DNA of 6,594 nucleotides from Deltaproteobacteria bacterium (GTDB lineage: Bacteria > Desulfobacterota > Desulfobacteria > Desulfobacterales > JAUVVS01): contig JAUVVS010000120.1 in NCBI GenBank assembly GCA_030604545.1, positions 1 through 6,594 on the forward strand, written 5' to 3'. Within the stretch, counting starts at the first letter, position 1; every line of letters starts with the position of its first letter. The notes below the pieces were generated by a model. The model had not been told where the DNA came from. It saw nothing but the letters and a program-made list of their open reading frames with translations, and searched no databases. Both the position numbers and the translations under genes were made by a program. Of the stretch, positions 1 through 6,031 are shown in pieces.

Positions 1-28
1 ATTTGAATGGCAGTATGCTTTGTGCCAT
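1..28 (-). CDS. Start of a gene leaving the window; probable IS1380-type transposase N-terminus
   Basis: Only nine codons are visible, reading MAQSILPFK from the ATG at 28-26 leftward off the edge. The start is convincing because a near-perfect Shine-Dalgarno, AAGGAGG on the minus strand (38-44), lies nine bases upstream. The ILPFK stretch right after the start resembles, from memory, the N-terminus of IS1380-family DDE transposases common in Desulfobacterota. Nine residues cannot prove a family. If it is a transposase, one end of the insertion sequence should lie between about 45 and 153, upstream of the gene; I could not place that end. Another gene with a chance match at the N-terminus is possible. 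Confidence 0.45.
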
Positions 29-37
29 ATTATGTTG

Positions 38-44
38 CCTCCTT
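38..44 (-). promoter_or_regulatory. Strong ribosome binding site of the left-edge gene
   Basis: CCTCCTT on the plus strand reads AAGGAGG on the minus strand, nine bases before the ATG at 28-26. This site is the main evidence that the truncated minus-strand ORF at the left edge is a real gene start. Confidence 0.7.
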
Positions 45-152
45 AAAGATAGTTTTGATTTCCCGAAAGCATTCTATTGTTTTTTCGTATCAATTTAATC
101 TCTTGAAACAAGTTAGTGCAAAGGGAGCTTTTTTAACCATAGATTTATAAAG
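45..152. other. AT-rich intergenic stretch, possibly holding an IS end
   Basis: No ORF, RNA gene or clear promoter is visible. If the left-edge gene is a transposase, this stretch should contain its terminal inverted repeat, but the other IS end is outside the window and no boundary can be drawn. Confidence 0.3.
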
Positions 153-330
153 TACAGATCTCGTTAAGTCGTCGAGTAGTTGAGTAGTTAAGTAGTTGTA
201 ATGATAAGAATAATAGCAGTTTTGCAAAATAATTGGACATGCAACAGTTTGTAAATATTAACATATTGATTTAAAAATAATTTTTTCCTACTCAACCACT
301 TAACCACTCAACTATTTAACGATGTCTGAA
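153..330 (+). repeat. Family A repeat element, copy 1 (both arms, shortened core)
   Basis: The left arm (155-195) and the reverse complement of the right arm (288-328) align without gaps over 41 bases with 32 identities, so the element has long imperfect terminal inverted repeats. Both arms consist of an 8-base unit (ACTCAACC, ACTTAACC, or the complement GTTGAGTA, GTTAAGTA). The core has a 21-base block at 231-251 that is identical in copy 2 at 826-846. Compared with copies 2 and 3, this copy lacks the TGAACC-type tract between core and right arm. The right arm ends 44 bases before the response regulator start. No transposase is encoded, so a MITE-like or REP-like non-autonomous element is the best description. 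Confidence 0.85.
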
Positions 331-363
331 TTAAAATGAAGTATTGAGGAACTAATTTCCATG

Positions 364-367
364 GGAG
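364..367 (+). promoter_or_regulatory. Ribosome binding site of the response regulator
   Basis: GGAG lies seven bases before the ATG at 375 and supports that start. A four-codon reading frame (ATG at 361, TAA at 373-375) has its own GAGGA at 346-350 and overlaps the regulator start as TAATG. It may be a coupling leader or chance. Confidence 0.55.
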
Positions 368-374
368 CAATCTA

Positions 375-797
375 ATGCCCGAAAAGGTTTTAATCGTTGA
401 CGATGAAAAGGACTTTCTAGATATTATGGCTGAACGCATGCGTCTCCGGGGTATGGACGTATCAACCACCACTTCGTCTGAAAATGCCCTCAAGATGGTA
501 GATGAAGATTCCTATGATGCCATCATCATGGATTTTATGATGCCGGGTATGGACGGATTTAAGACGCTTAAAGCGCTAAAGGAAAGCAAACCCGAAGTAC
601 AAGTCATCTTGCTCACCGCCAACGTCCCTGAAGATAAGTATGCCGCGGCCTTGAAGCTTGGCGCTCTGGATGTCATCGAAAAACCGGCTGATTTAAATCT
701 CCTCACCCAAAAAATAAAAAATGCTAAAAAGGAAAAAATTCTATTTCTGGAAAGACAGCAGGAGAAAGGTTTAAAGAAACCTCTTTTCTTTGACTGA
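375..797 (+). CDS. Single-domain response regulator (stand-alone receiver)
   Basis: This is a 140-residue cytoplasmic protein that is essentially one CheY-like receiver domain (residues about 4-118). All key positions are present: acidic pair D9/D10, phospho-acceptor D53 in IIMDFMMPGMDG, switch T81 in LLTA, and K103 in the EKPAD motif. After the receiver there is only a short charged tail (about 118-140) with no DNA-binding or enzymatic output domain, so the protein should act by protein contact, as a CheY- or Spo0F-like phospho-relay member. No histidine kinase is visible nearby. GGAG seven bases upstream supports the ATG at 375. The gene is on the strand opposite its right-hand neighbours and stands alone between two same-direction copies of repeat family A. 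The partner kinase and the controlled process cannot be told from the window. Confidence 0.93.
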   Translation: MPEKVLIVDDEKDFLDIMAERMRLRGMDVSTTTSSENALKMVDEDSYDAIIMDFMMPGMDGFKTLKALKESKPEVQVILLTANVPEDKYAAALKLGALDVIEKPADLNLLTQKIKNAKKEKILFLERQQEKGLKKPLFFD

Positions 798-822
798 CCA
801 CGCCATGTCCCCCGCTATCCCC

Positions 823-976
823 AAAAATTGGACATGCAACAGTTTGCACTGAGATTAAAAGCAATAATATGAAAAAATCGTAAGCCTTGAACCCTGAACC
901 TCTGAACCGTGAACAGTTACTATAAATTTTTTCCTACTCAACCACTTAACCACTCAACCATTTGACGATGTCTGAA
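823..976 (+). repeat. Family A repeat element, copy 2 (left arm missing)
   Basis: Core and right arm (933-976) match copies 1 and 3 closely, including TGTCTGAA at the right end. The core carries the TGAACC-type tract at about 886-915 (CTTGAACCCTGAACCTCTGA and on). The left arm is absent: similarity begins at the AT-rich start of the core, 25 bases after the response regulator stop. The element lies between two convergent genes, the regulator on plus and the acyl-CoA synthetase on minus. It is either left-truncated or the product of a recombination that placed the regulator between two copies. Confidence 0.85.
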
Positions 977-1053
977 GTTCATAACCATTCATTTGTGGCA
1001 TGGTATATGGGTATCAGTAATTACTAAATCGAAAATGTACAGATAAATTTGGA

Positions 1054-3138
1054 TTATAAAATAAACCTAGCATCCAGTGCCAAGCAGCTGTTCTCATAAC
1101 TAATCACCGGGTTAAGGTCGATCTCACTTATCTGCTGAAAATCCTGTGCCAGTTGGGAAAGGCTCAAGAGATGATCCACAAGGCTGTCAATATCCTTCGG
1201 CGAGGTGCCTCGGACACCGGTAAGAGCCTCGTATCCCCTGATCTCTTGGATCATCTCAACCACATCAGTACGATCAACGGGCAGGACCCGAAGACTGACA
1301 TCTTCGATCAATTCGGCAAATACGCCACCCAGCCCGAAAAGAAGGACAGGGCCAAAGGTCGCGTCCTGTTTAATCCCGAAAATCACCTCCTGACCATCTA
1401 AATTCGCCTGTTTCATTACGAGAGAACTAAAAAGTTCCCCCTTTTTTAAATGGCTCTTAAGACGGGCTTGCAACTGGTTAAATGTCTTAACTACCGATTC
1501 AGAAACATTCAGGTTCATAATAACGCCTCCTATATCGGACTTGTGGATAATCGATGGAACATCCACTTTCAGGACAACCGGAAAGCCGATCGCCTCGGCA
1601 GCCCCGGCCGCTTCTTCTCCTGTTCTTGCTGAACGGTATTCGGGCACCGGAAAATCATAACATTTCAATATATCAAAACATTCAGCCTGGCTGGGATTAC
1701 GGTTTTCGGCTTTTGATCTGTCCAGAATTTTCGATACTGGCGCGGTATCAACTGTTTTAACATAGGGGGTAAACATTTTGTGGGCTTCCCGATATAGATG
1801 AGTCCGGTATGAAGCATTCAAGGCCAGTGCGCCGTCCTCAGGGCTTTTATAAAATGGGAAATCAAAATTACGCCTGAGATAGGCTGTTTCGTTATCGTCG
1901 ATATTCAGACACAAGGCGACCGGTTTTCTATGGATTTCACTCAACTCCTTGACAAGTCCCATAAAATGACGCGATGCTTCTTTTTCCGCCTCGCTATAAC
2001 CGTGAACAAGAACCATGCCGTGAATGTGTTCACTTGATAGAATTTGTTGAGCAATTTCTTCATAAATAGAAAGATCAAAGAGATCCCCCAGATCAAGCGG
2101 GTTTCTGAGATTGATAACACCTCCGCGCACGTGCTTTTTAATCATTCCGATATCTTTCTGAGGAAATGGGGGCAGGTTAAACCCGAAATGCTCCGCGGTA
2201 TCTGCAGCAATGACCCCGTGACCACCAGATCGGGACACAATTGCCAGGTTCCGGCCCTTCAAGGGGGGGAGTTCAAAAATCTTTACCAAGTCCATCATCA
2301 TGCCTGTTGATCGAACCCGGATAATGCCGGCCTGTTTAAATGCCGTGCTCACGATCTTATCATCCGATGCCAGGGATCCGGTGTGAGAGGCTGCCGATGC
2401 GGCACCGGCTTTTCCGATGCCCGACTTATGCACGATAATCGGCTTTGTGCTGGCTCTGGCGACTTCCATCAATCTGCGACCGTTCATAATTCCCTCCAGG
2501 TACATGCAGATGATCTCGGTTCCATCGTCATCGTTGACAAAATAATCAAGGAGTTCTGTTTCATCCACATTCAGCTTGTTTCCGATAGAGGTTACTTTGT
2601 TAAAATAGACGGCCTCAAAAGCTAAAGCGTCCATGTAGTTCATGGCAACACCACCCGACTGGGAGATCACCGATACTTTCCCTTTTTCAAATTGCATCGG
2701 AAGGGAGACAAAGGGAGTGGATAGACCATTTTCTGTGTTTACCAGTCCGATGCAGTTCGGTCCGATAAACCTTATCCCGTACTCCCGGGTAATGGACAGG
2801 AGCTCCTCTTCCAGGGCTTTCCGCTCTTCGGACAGCTCAGAAAAACCTGCCGATTCGATCACGATTCTCCGGATTTCTTTCTCACCACACTCACGTACCA
2901 GCCCCGGTATGATATGGGCAGGAGTCAGAATAATCGCCAAGTCCATGGGAAATGTAATGTCCTTGACGCTTTTACGTATCGGCCGTCCCAGAATGACGCC
3001 ACCCGTAGGACCCACCGCATGAACCTGGCCGACAAAGCCTTTACTAATCATGTTATTGACGATCATTCGCCCCATATTGGTTGGCTTTTCGCTTACTCCA
3101 ATGACCACAACACTTGTTGGATAAAAAAATCCTTTCAT
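1054..3138 (-). CDS. ADP-forming acyl-CoA synthetase, fused alpha-beta type
   Basis: A 694-residue protein with the domain order of fused NDP-forming acetyl/acyl-CoA synthetases, which interconvert acyl-CoA, ADP and phosphate with acid, CoA and ATP. Residues 1-130 form the CoA-binding Rossmann domain (VVIGVSEKPTNMGR at the start, GPNCIG at 126-131). Residues about 150-460 are the succinyl-CoA ligase-like part, with SQSGG at 159-163 and the expected phospho-histidine H252 in SHTGSLASDD. Residues about 480-694 are the ATP-grasp part, with LKVDVPSIIHKSDIGG and its conserved H532, FGLGG at 601-605 and DLNP at 674-677. Length and order are normal for the family and no frameshift is seen. The start has GAAAGG nine bases upstream. 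Such enzymes save energy by making ATP from acyl-CoA in anaerobes. It probably shares a transcript with the URO-D gene upstream. The acyl substrate cannot be read from sequence. Confidence 0.93.
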   Translation of the reverse strand: MKGFFYPTSVVVIGVSEKPTNMGRMIVNNMISKGFVGQVHAVGPTGGVILGRPIRKSVKDITFPMDLAIILTPAHIIPGLVRECGEKEIRRIVIESAGFSELSEERKALEEELLSITREYGIRFIGPNCIGLVNTENGLSTPFVSLPMQFEKGKVSVISQSGGVAMNYMDALAFEAVYFNKVTSIGNKLNVDETELLDYFVNDDDGTEIICMYLEGIMNGRRLMEVARASTKPIIVHKSGIGKAGAASAASHTGSLASDDKIVSTAFKQAGIIRVRSTGMMMDLVKIFELPPLKGRNLAIVSRSGGHGVIAADTAEHFGFNLPPFPQKDIGMIKKHVRGGVINLRNPLDLGDLFDLSIYEEIAQQILSSEHIHGMVLVHGYSEAEKEASRHFMGLVKELSEIHRKPVALCLNIDDNETAYLRRNFDFPFYKSPEDGALALNASYRTHLYREAHKMFTPYVKTVDTAPVSKILDRSKAENRNPSQAECFDILKCYDFPVPEYRSARTGEEAAGAAEAIGFPVVLKVDVPSIIHKSDIGGVIMNLNVSESVVKTFNQLQARLKSHLKKGELFSSLVMKQANLDGQEVIFGIKQDATFGPVLLFGLGGVFAELIEDVSLRVLPVDRTDVVEMIQEIRGYEALTGVRGTSPKDIDSLVDHLLSLSQLAQDFQQISEIDLNPVISYENSCLALDARFIL

Positions 3139-3140
3139 CG

Positions 3141-3206
3141 TTATTTACCTTTCATTTTTCCGGGCGACATTAACGCGCTTTCCGATATCCTCTGAAGGCT
3201 CGGCAT
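3141..3206 (-). CDS. Possible 21-residue ORF or leader just upstream of the acyl-CoA synthetase
   Basis: An ATG at 3206-3204 opens a frame reading MPSLQRISESALMSPGKMKGK and stops at 3143-3141, two bases before the synthetase ATG. It has GGGAG at 3217-3213, six bases upstream, which is better placed than the synthetase's own site. The near-touching TAA-CG-ATG junction would allow translational coupling. The peptide has no recognisable domain, signal or codon run typical of an attenuator. It could equally be chance or the debris of an older start. The context around the ATG resembles that of the response regulator start. Confidence 0.25.
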   Translation of the reverse strand: MPSLQRISESALMSPGKMKGK

Positions 3207-3233
3207 TAGATTCTCCCACGGTGTTTACTATCT

Positions 3234-3398
3234 GAGACCTTTGAAAAATGCTCAATTTTGTTCAAGTTCAAGGAAGGCGAAAATTTTAACCGCAGGAATA
3301 CATCGAGTATTTTGAGGATAGCGCTAAAGCTTCACTTCGTGCAAAATGTTGAGCCTGACACAGAAATTGGGCAAAAGGGGGCGTTTTGCAAAGGTCTC
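3234..3398. mobile_element. Family B MITE-like element with 5-base target duplication
   Basis: The left end GAGACCTTTGAAAAATGCTC and the inverted right end GAGACCTTTGCAAAACGCCC agree at 17 of 20 positions. TATCT stands directly outside both ends (3229-3233 and 3399-3403), a perfect 5-base target duplication. The 165-base interior has no transposase, so it is a non-autonomous element mobilised in trans by an insertion sequence with the same ends. Removing the element and one TATCT leaves a spacer of about 93 bases between the URO-D stop and the synthetase start. The duplication overlaps the URO-D stop codon and keeps it intact. Confidence 0.85.
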
Positions 3399-3401
3399 TA
3401 T

Positions 3402-4508
3402 CTATCCTGTGGCTGCTGCCACCATTGCCTGGACATTTTCCAATTTGGCATTGGCCGGAATATCACAACCAGACTGTAGTATGAAGCCCTCCGGACCCAG
3501 TTCCCGAATTAGCTTAACGCAATAATCGTAGACCTTATCAGGGTTGTCAAGATAGAGCATCGACGCCGGCACATCACCCATGATACACATATGGTCTCCT
3601 AAAATTTCTTTGGCCTTGAATATGTCGGTTTCACCATCAAGAGCCATAATGCATTTTCCTTTGGGCAATTCTCTGAAGCGCTCAAGCTCGCGAGTCCAGT
3701 TTGAATCTAAATGAAGCAGGGCAATCAGGCCGGCGTCGACAACCTTGTTGACCAATTTGTTAAAGTAAGGCCAGACAAAGCGATTCCACATTTTGGGGGA
3801 TAATATGGAAGGAGATGCTTGCCAACCACCGATCCAAACAGACGGATAAGCGTATTTTTTCGCCCTTCTGATGGCACCGGCAGCCAGGTGAGGAACGATT
3901 GCTTTCATAGCAGCATCAACCTTATCTGGTATTTCGATTAAATCGCCGGCAAACTCCACCAGAGATCGTGAGCCGCAGAGCAGTTCAAAGGGAGTTGTTA
4001 TATCTCCTCCACTTAAGGCTGGTATTCCTTCTTCGAGCCACGTTTTGCGAACATTCGGAAATTTTAGTTTCGGTGGCAAATATTCAGTGGGCACGTCATT
4101 AAAAATTCGCTCTTGCATGAATTGTTTTAAAAAATCGGGCCATCCTATGTCAAATATACTATCGTAATCTTCGCGTTTCATGAGATGGGCTTCAACGACT
4201 TGCCACATTTCATTGTCCGGTAAATCAACTCCCGGTACGCGGACCTTTGCCATATAATCGTAGCAAAGCCCATAGGGCCAAAAGGAACCGTAGTTGATGG
4301 CATCGCCGTTACCAACTAAATGAAAAGCTTTGATCATGGTTTCAAGGTTTTTGGTCGGAGACCTGAGAAACTCGGCCATATTTGTTTGGGTCACAAAAGC
4401 TGCAAAACCGGAATATTCTAAAACTACCGGTGTGCGGTCTGGCTCGTCCAGGGCTGTTGTCTTTAGTATTCGGGTCATCCGTTCTTTGTATAAATTTTGT
4501 TGGCTCAT
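3402..4508 (-). CDS. URO-D superfamily protein, MtaA-like methyltransferase group
   Basis: A 368-residue protein of the uroporphyrinogen decarboxylase superfamily, in the branch that includes the corrinoid:CoM methyltransferase MtaA and CmuA rather than HemE. The N-terminus has the usual family opening (ERMTRILKTTALDEPDRTPV, residues 10-28). The C-terminal half has the barrel motifs: WIGGWQASPSILSPKMW (225-241), LLHLDSNW (264-271), IFKAKEILGDHMCIMGDVPA (296-315) and GFILQSGCDIPANAKLENV (341-359). The MtaA-type zinc motif is H-x-C plus a distant Cys. Here H266 and C348 are kept but the middle ligand is Asp (D268), so metal binding may use Asp or differ. A methyl-transfer role on a corrinoid or thiol is inferred, and no partner corrinoid protein is in the window. 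The first Met fits the family's N-terminus, though the Shine-Dalgarno is weak. The stop codon lies inside the family B target duplication. Confidence 0.85.
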   Translation of the reverse strand: MSQQNLYKERMTRILKTTALDEPDRTPVVLEYSGFAAFVTQTNMAEFLRSPTKNLETMIKAFHLVGNGDAINYGSFWPYGLCYDYMAKVRVPGVDLPDNEMWQVVEAHLMKREDYDSIFDIGWPDFLKQFMQERIFNDVPTEYLPPKLKFPNVRKTWLEEGIPALSGGDITTPFELLCGSRSLVEFAGDLIEIPDKVDAAMKAIVPHLAAGAIRRAKKYAYPSVWIGGWQASPSILSPKMWNRFVWPYFNKLVNKVVDAGLIALLHLDSNWTRELERFRELPKGKCIMALDGETDIFKAKEILGDHMCIMGDVPASMLYLDNPDKVYDYCVKLIRELGPEGFILQSGCDIPANAKLENVQAMVAAATG

Positions 4509-4541
4509 TTTTAAAATCTTTTATTAAATGTGTATGTGTAA

Positions 4542-4763
4542 ATCGTCAAATAGTTAAGTGGTTAAATGGTTGAGTAGGATAAGATTTATAGTAACCGTTC
4601 ACGGTTCAGAGGTTCAGGGTTCAGGGTTTACGATTTTTTGATATTCTTGCTTTTAATCTCAGTGCAAACTGTTGGTTGCCCAATTTTTTTGAAAAACGGC
4701 TGTTTATCTATTTATTACAACTACTTAACTACTCAACGACTCAACGACTTAACAAGACCTGAA
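4542..4763 (-). repeat. Family A repeat element, copy 3 (inverted, most complete)
   Basis: Read on the minus strand, this copy has the left arm (4763-4719; 37 of 41 bases equal copy 1's left arm), the core with CAACAGTTTGCACTGAGATT (shared with copy 2), the TGAACCC-type tract (about 4601-4630) and the right arm (4578-4542). The last few bases, TGTCTGAA in copies 1 and 2, are not kept. It fills most of the 295-base gap between the metalloprotease stop (4804) and the URO-D start (4508). Its right arm ends 33 bases before that start, the same orientation to the downstream gene as copy 1 has to the response regulator. Confidence 0.87.
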
Positions 4764-4803
4764 CTATTAAAAGTTTCGCACATTCTGCGTAAATATCTGT
4801 TAA

Positions 4804-5814
4804 CTAGTCAAAAGGCTCTTCAATCAGCCTGTAGGCTGCATACTCCAATTTCTCCTGAAAACTCCCTCCTTCATAATTCATTATTTGCCGGCACAAACGG
4901 AGGAGGCTATACCGTTTCATTTTTGACAGCCAACCATAAGCTTCCTTCCATCGATCCTTGAATTCCCGGGCATTTTCAAATTTAATGGAAATCATAGCCT
5001 CAATGGGTAAAATGATCTTGAGAAATGAGGCCATGGCTATTTTCCTGGCAACTGGTGAGTGTTTTGCCAAACCCCAAACCTGTCGTTCCTCTTCCGTATC
5101 CTTTATCATATACTCAAGCAGGGCTTTTTGATCAGAGCCAAGTCCAATTCCCGTTAACCACTGGATCACCTCCCGGTCCTTAATTGCAATGGAGAGCAAA
5201 TACACGCATTGCTGGAGAAGAGGCAAATCCAAGCCATTGCATCTCGCCACTTCCTGAAGCCTATTTGTAAATCGGAACGTATAAAATTCCGGATTTCCAT
5301 GAAAGAGAGCATGCCCTATTTCGTGGTGCAAAACACCTTGAATAACCGGATCTGGAACTCCAATTATCCTTTCATGACAGATATGAACCCGCGGGTAGCC
5401 TCTCCAAGCCTCATGAGTTGCCAAAAAGTCTGTTTCTTCCCCCGTCACCACGCCAAGTTCTTCCTTTTCCTGGCGGTAAAAATCTTGGAGTTCTCTATTA
5501 TTTTTCCATATCGTTATGCGGATATATGGGGGTTTGGATGAAAGATCGGCCCTTTCCAAAACACTATTTATCCATGTTTGGATCTGAGCCAAAAATCCCC
5601 TATCCATCCTGTCATAGGGCACTATTTCAATTTGTGTATTCACGATAAATAAATTGATTTGGAAAGGATTTAGACTATTTATATGAGGATAAGAGTCAAA
5701 ATGCAAGGAGTATAAACAGTTGTTTGTGTATAAGGTTCTGGGAAGCTTTTCCTTTCGTCTCGAAGGTTGCAGGCGAGATAGGAAATTGGTGTCAAAGCTT
5801 GAATTAAAAATCAT
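4804..5814 (-). CDS. Putative HEXXH metalloprotease of unrecognised family
   Basis: A 336-residue protein whose only clear motif is the zinc protease signature HEIGH (residues 164-168) in VLHHEIGHALFHG, on a predicted helix. H164 and H168 would bind zinc and E165 would be the catalytic base. No third ligand is certain; D213 and E215 in IKDREVIQWL are candidates. The surroundings of the motif resemble ImmA/IrrE and SprT-like zincins, but the rest does not match any family I recognise. No signal peptide or membrane helix is seen, so it is probably cytoplasmic. The C-terminal half (about 200-336) is mostly helical and charged. The start is uncertain: the ATG at 5814 has only AAGGAT twelve bases away, and the first 55 residues look poorly conserved in character. 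Starts near V58 or M70, before a core beginning TQIEIVPYD, are possible. The substrate is unknown. Confidence 0.75.
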   Translation of the reverse strand: MIFNSSFDTNFLSRLQPSRRKEKLPRTLYTNNCLYSLHFDSYPHINSLNPFQINLFIVNTQIEIVPYDRMDRGFLAQIQTWINSVLERADLSSKPPYIRITIWKNNRELQDFYRQEKEELGVVTGEETDFLATHEAWRGYPRVHICHERIIGVPDPVIQGVLHHEIGHALFHGNPEFYTFRFTNRLQEVARCNGLDLPLLQQCVYLLSIAIKDREVIQWLTGIGLGSDQKALLEYMIKDTEEERQVWGLAKHSPVARKIAMASFLKIILPIEAMISIKFENAREFKDRWKEAYGWLSKMKRYSLLRLCRQIMNYEGGSFQEKLEYAAYRLIEEPFD

Positions 5815-5829
5815 AATAAAAATAAATCC

Positions 5830-5859
5830 TTGACAAATCCAAGTGTTACTACATAAAGT
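5830..5859 (+). promoter_or_regulatory. Candidate sigma-70-type promoter for the secreted protein gene
   Basis: A perfect TTGACA at 5830-5835 is followed after 18 bases by TAAAGT (5854-5859), a 4-of-6 match to the -10 box. It would give a leader of about 165 bases. The -10 is weak, so this is only a candidate. Confidence 0.25.
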
Positions 5860-5923
5860 ATAGGTGGCTCATCAAAGCGCGGGTAGAATAAATTCATTCC
5901 CCATACCATCCCATTTCTTTTAT

Positions 5924-5940
5924 TTGAATATCTAATTCAA
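5924..5940. promoter_or_regulatory. Small inverted repeat, possible operator
   Basis: TTGAAT-5-ATTCAA is a perfect 6-base inverted repeat in the divergent spacer, downstream of the candidate promoter. Its size suits a dimeric repressor site, but such short palindromes are frequent in AT-rich DNA. Confidence 0.2.
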
Positions 5941-6020
5941 CCGGTGATTCTGCCTGAAGTTTGTGTTTACTGTATTTTTCCTTTTTAGGTAATATCTCTT
6001 AAAAAATTGGATTCCAGAAA

Positions 6021-6026
6021 GGAGGT
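6021..6026 (+). promoter_or_regulatory. Strong ribosome binding site of the secreted protein gene
   Basis: GGAGGT, preceded by AAA, lies five bases before the ATG at 6032. It fixes the start of this truncated gene. Confidence 0.75.
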
Positions 6027-6031
6027 GCACT

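Larger units (their letters stand above)
5815..6031. other. Divergent spacer between the protease and the secreted protein gene
   Basis: This 217-base, AT-rich region must hold the promoters of both divergent genes. No member of either repeat family is present, unlike the other long gaps. Apart from the weak sites listed separately, nothing coding or structured was seen. Confidence 0.6.

Noticed and set aside
361..375. Four-codon leader peptide before the response regulator (ATG at 361, TAATG overlap)
   Set aside because: It has a possible GAGGA ten bases upstream, but four codons give no coding evidence and the regulator has its own GGAG.
886..915. Telomere-like or CRISPR-like repeats (TGAACCC tract)
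   Set aside because: The units are only about 7 bases long and contiguous, with no spacers, and the tract recurs inside the family A element. It is an internal part of that repeat.
153..976. Integron attC sites around a gene cassette
   Set aside because: The 8-base units fit the loose RYYYAAC/GTTRRRY consensus, and inverted arms flank a core. However, every unit in the array fits that loose pattern, copy 2 lacks a left arm, copy 3 is inverted and flanks long metabolic genes, and no integrase is seen.
967..1053. Rho-independent terminator at the convergent end of the synthetase
   Set aside because: No GC-rich stem followed by a T run on either strand was found. The only paired structure nearby belongs to the repeat element.
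1153..3022. Several plus-strand ORFs of 60-126 codons inside the acyl-CoA synthetase
   Set aside because: They lie antisense to a gene with all family motifs intact and have no domains or good ribosome binding sites. They are shadow frames.
3399..3404. Damage to the URO-D C-terminus by the inserted element
   Set aside because: The stop codon is at 3402-3404 and is kept by the target duplication. The protein reaches its usual family end (NAKLENVQAMVAAATG).
4638..4961. Plus-strand 107-codon ORF overlapping repeat copy 3 and the protease 3' end
   Set aside because: It is made half of repeat sequence and half of antisense protease sequence, with no recognisable protein features.
5209..5648. Plus-strand ORFs antisense to the HEXXH gene
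   Set aside because: No domain is recognisable, and the opposite frame carries the coherent HEIGH motif and full-length protein.
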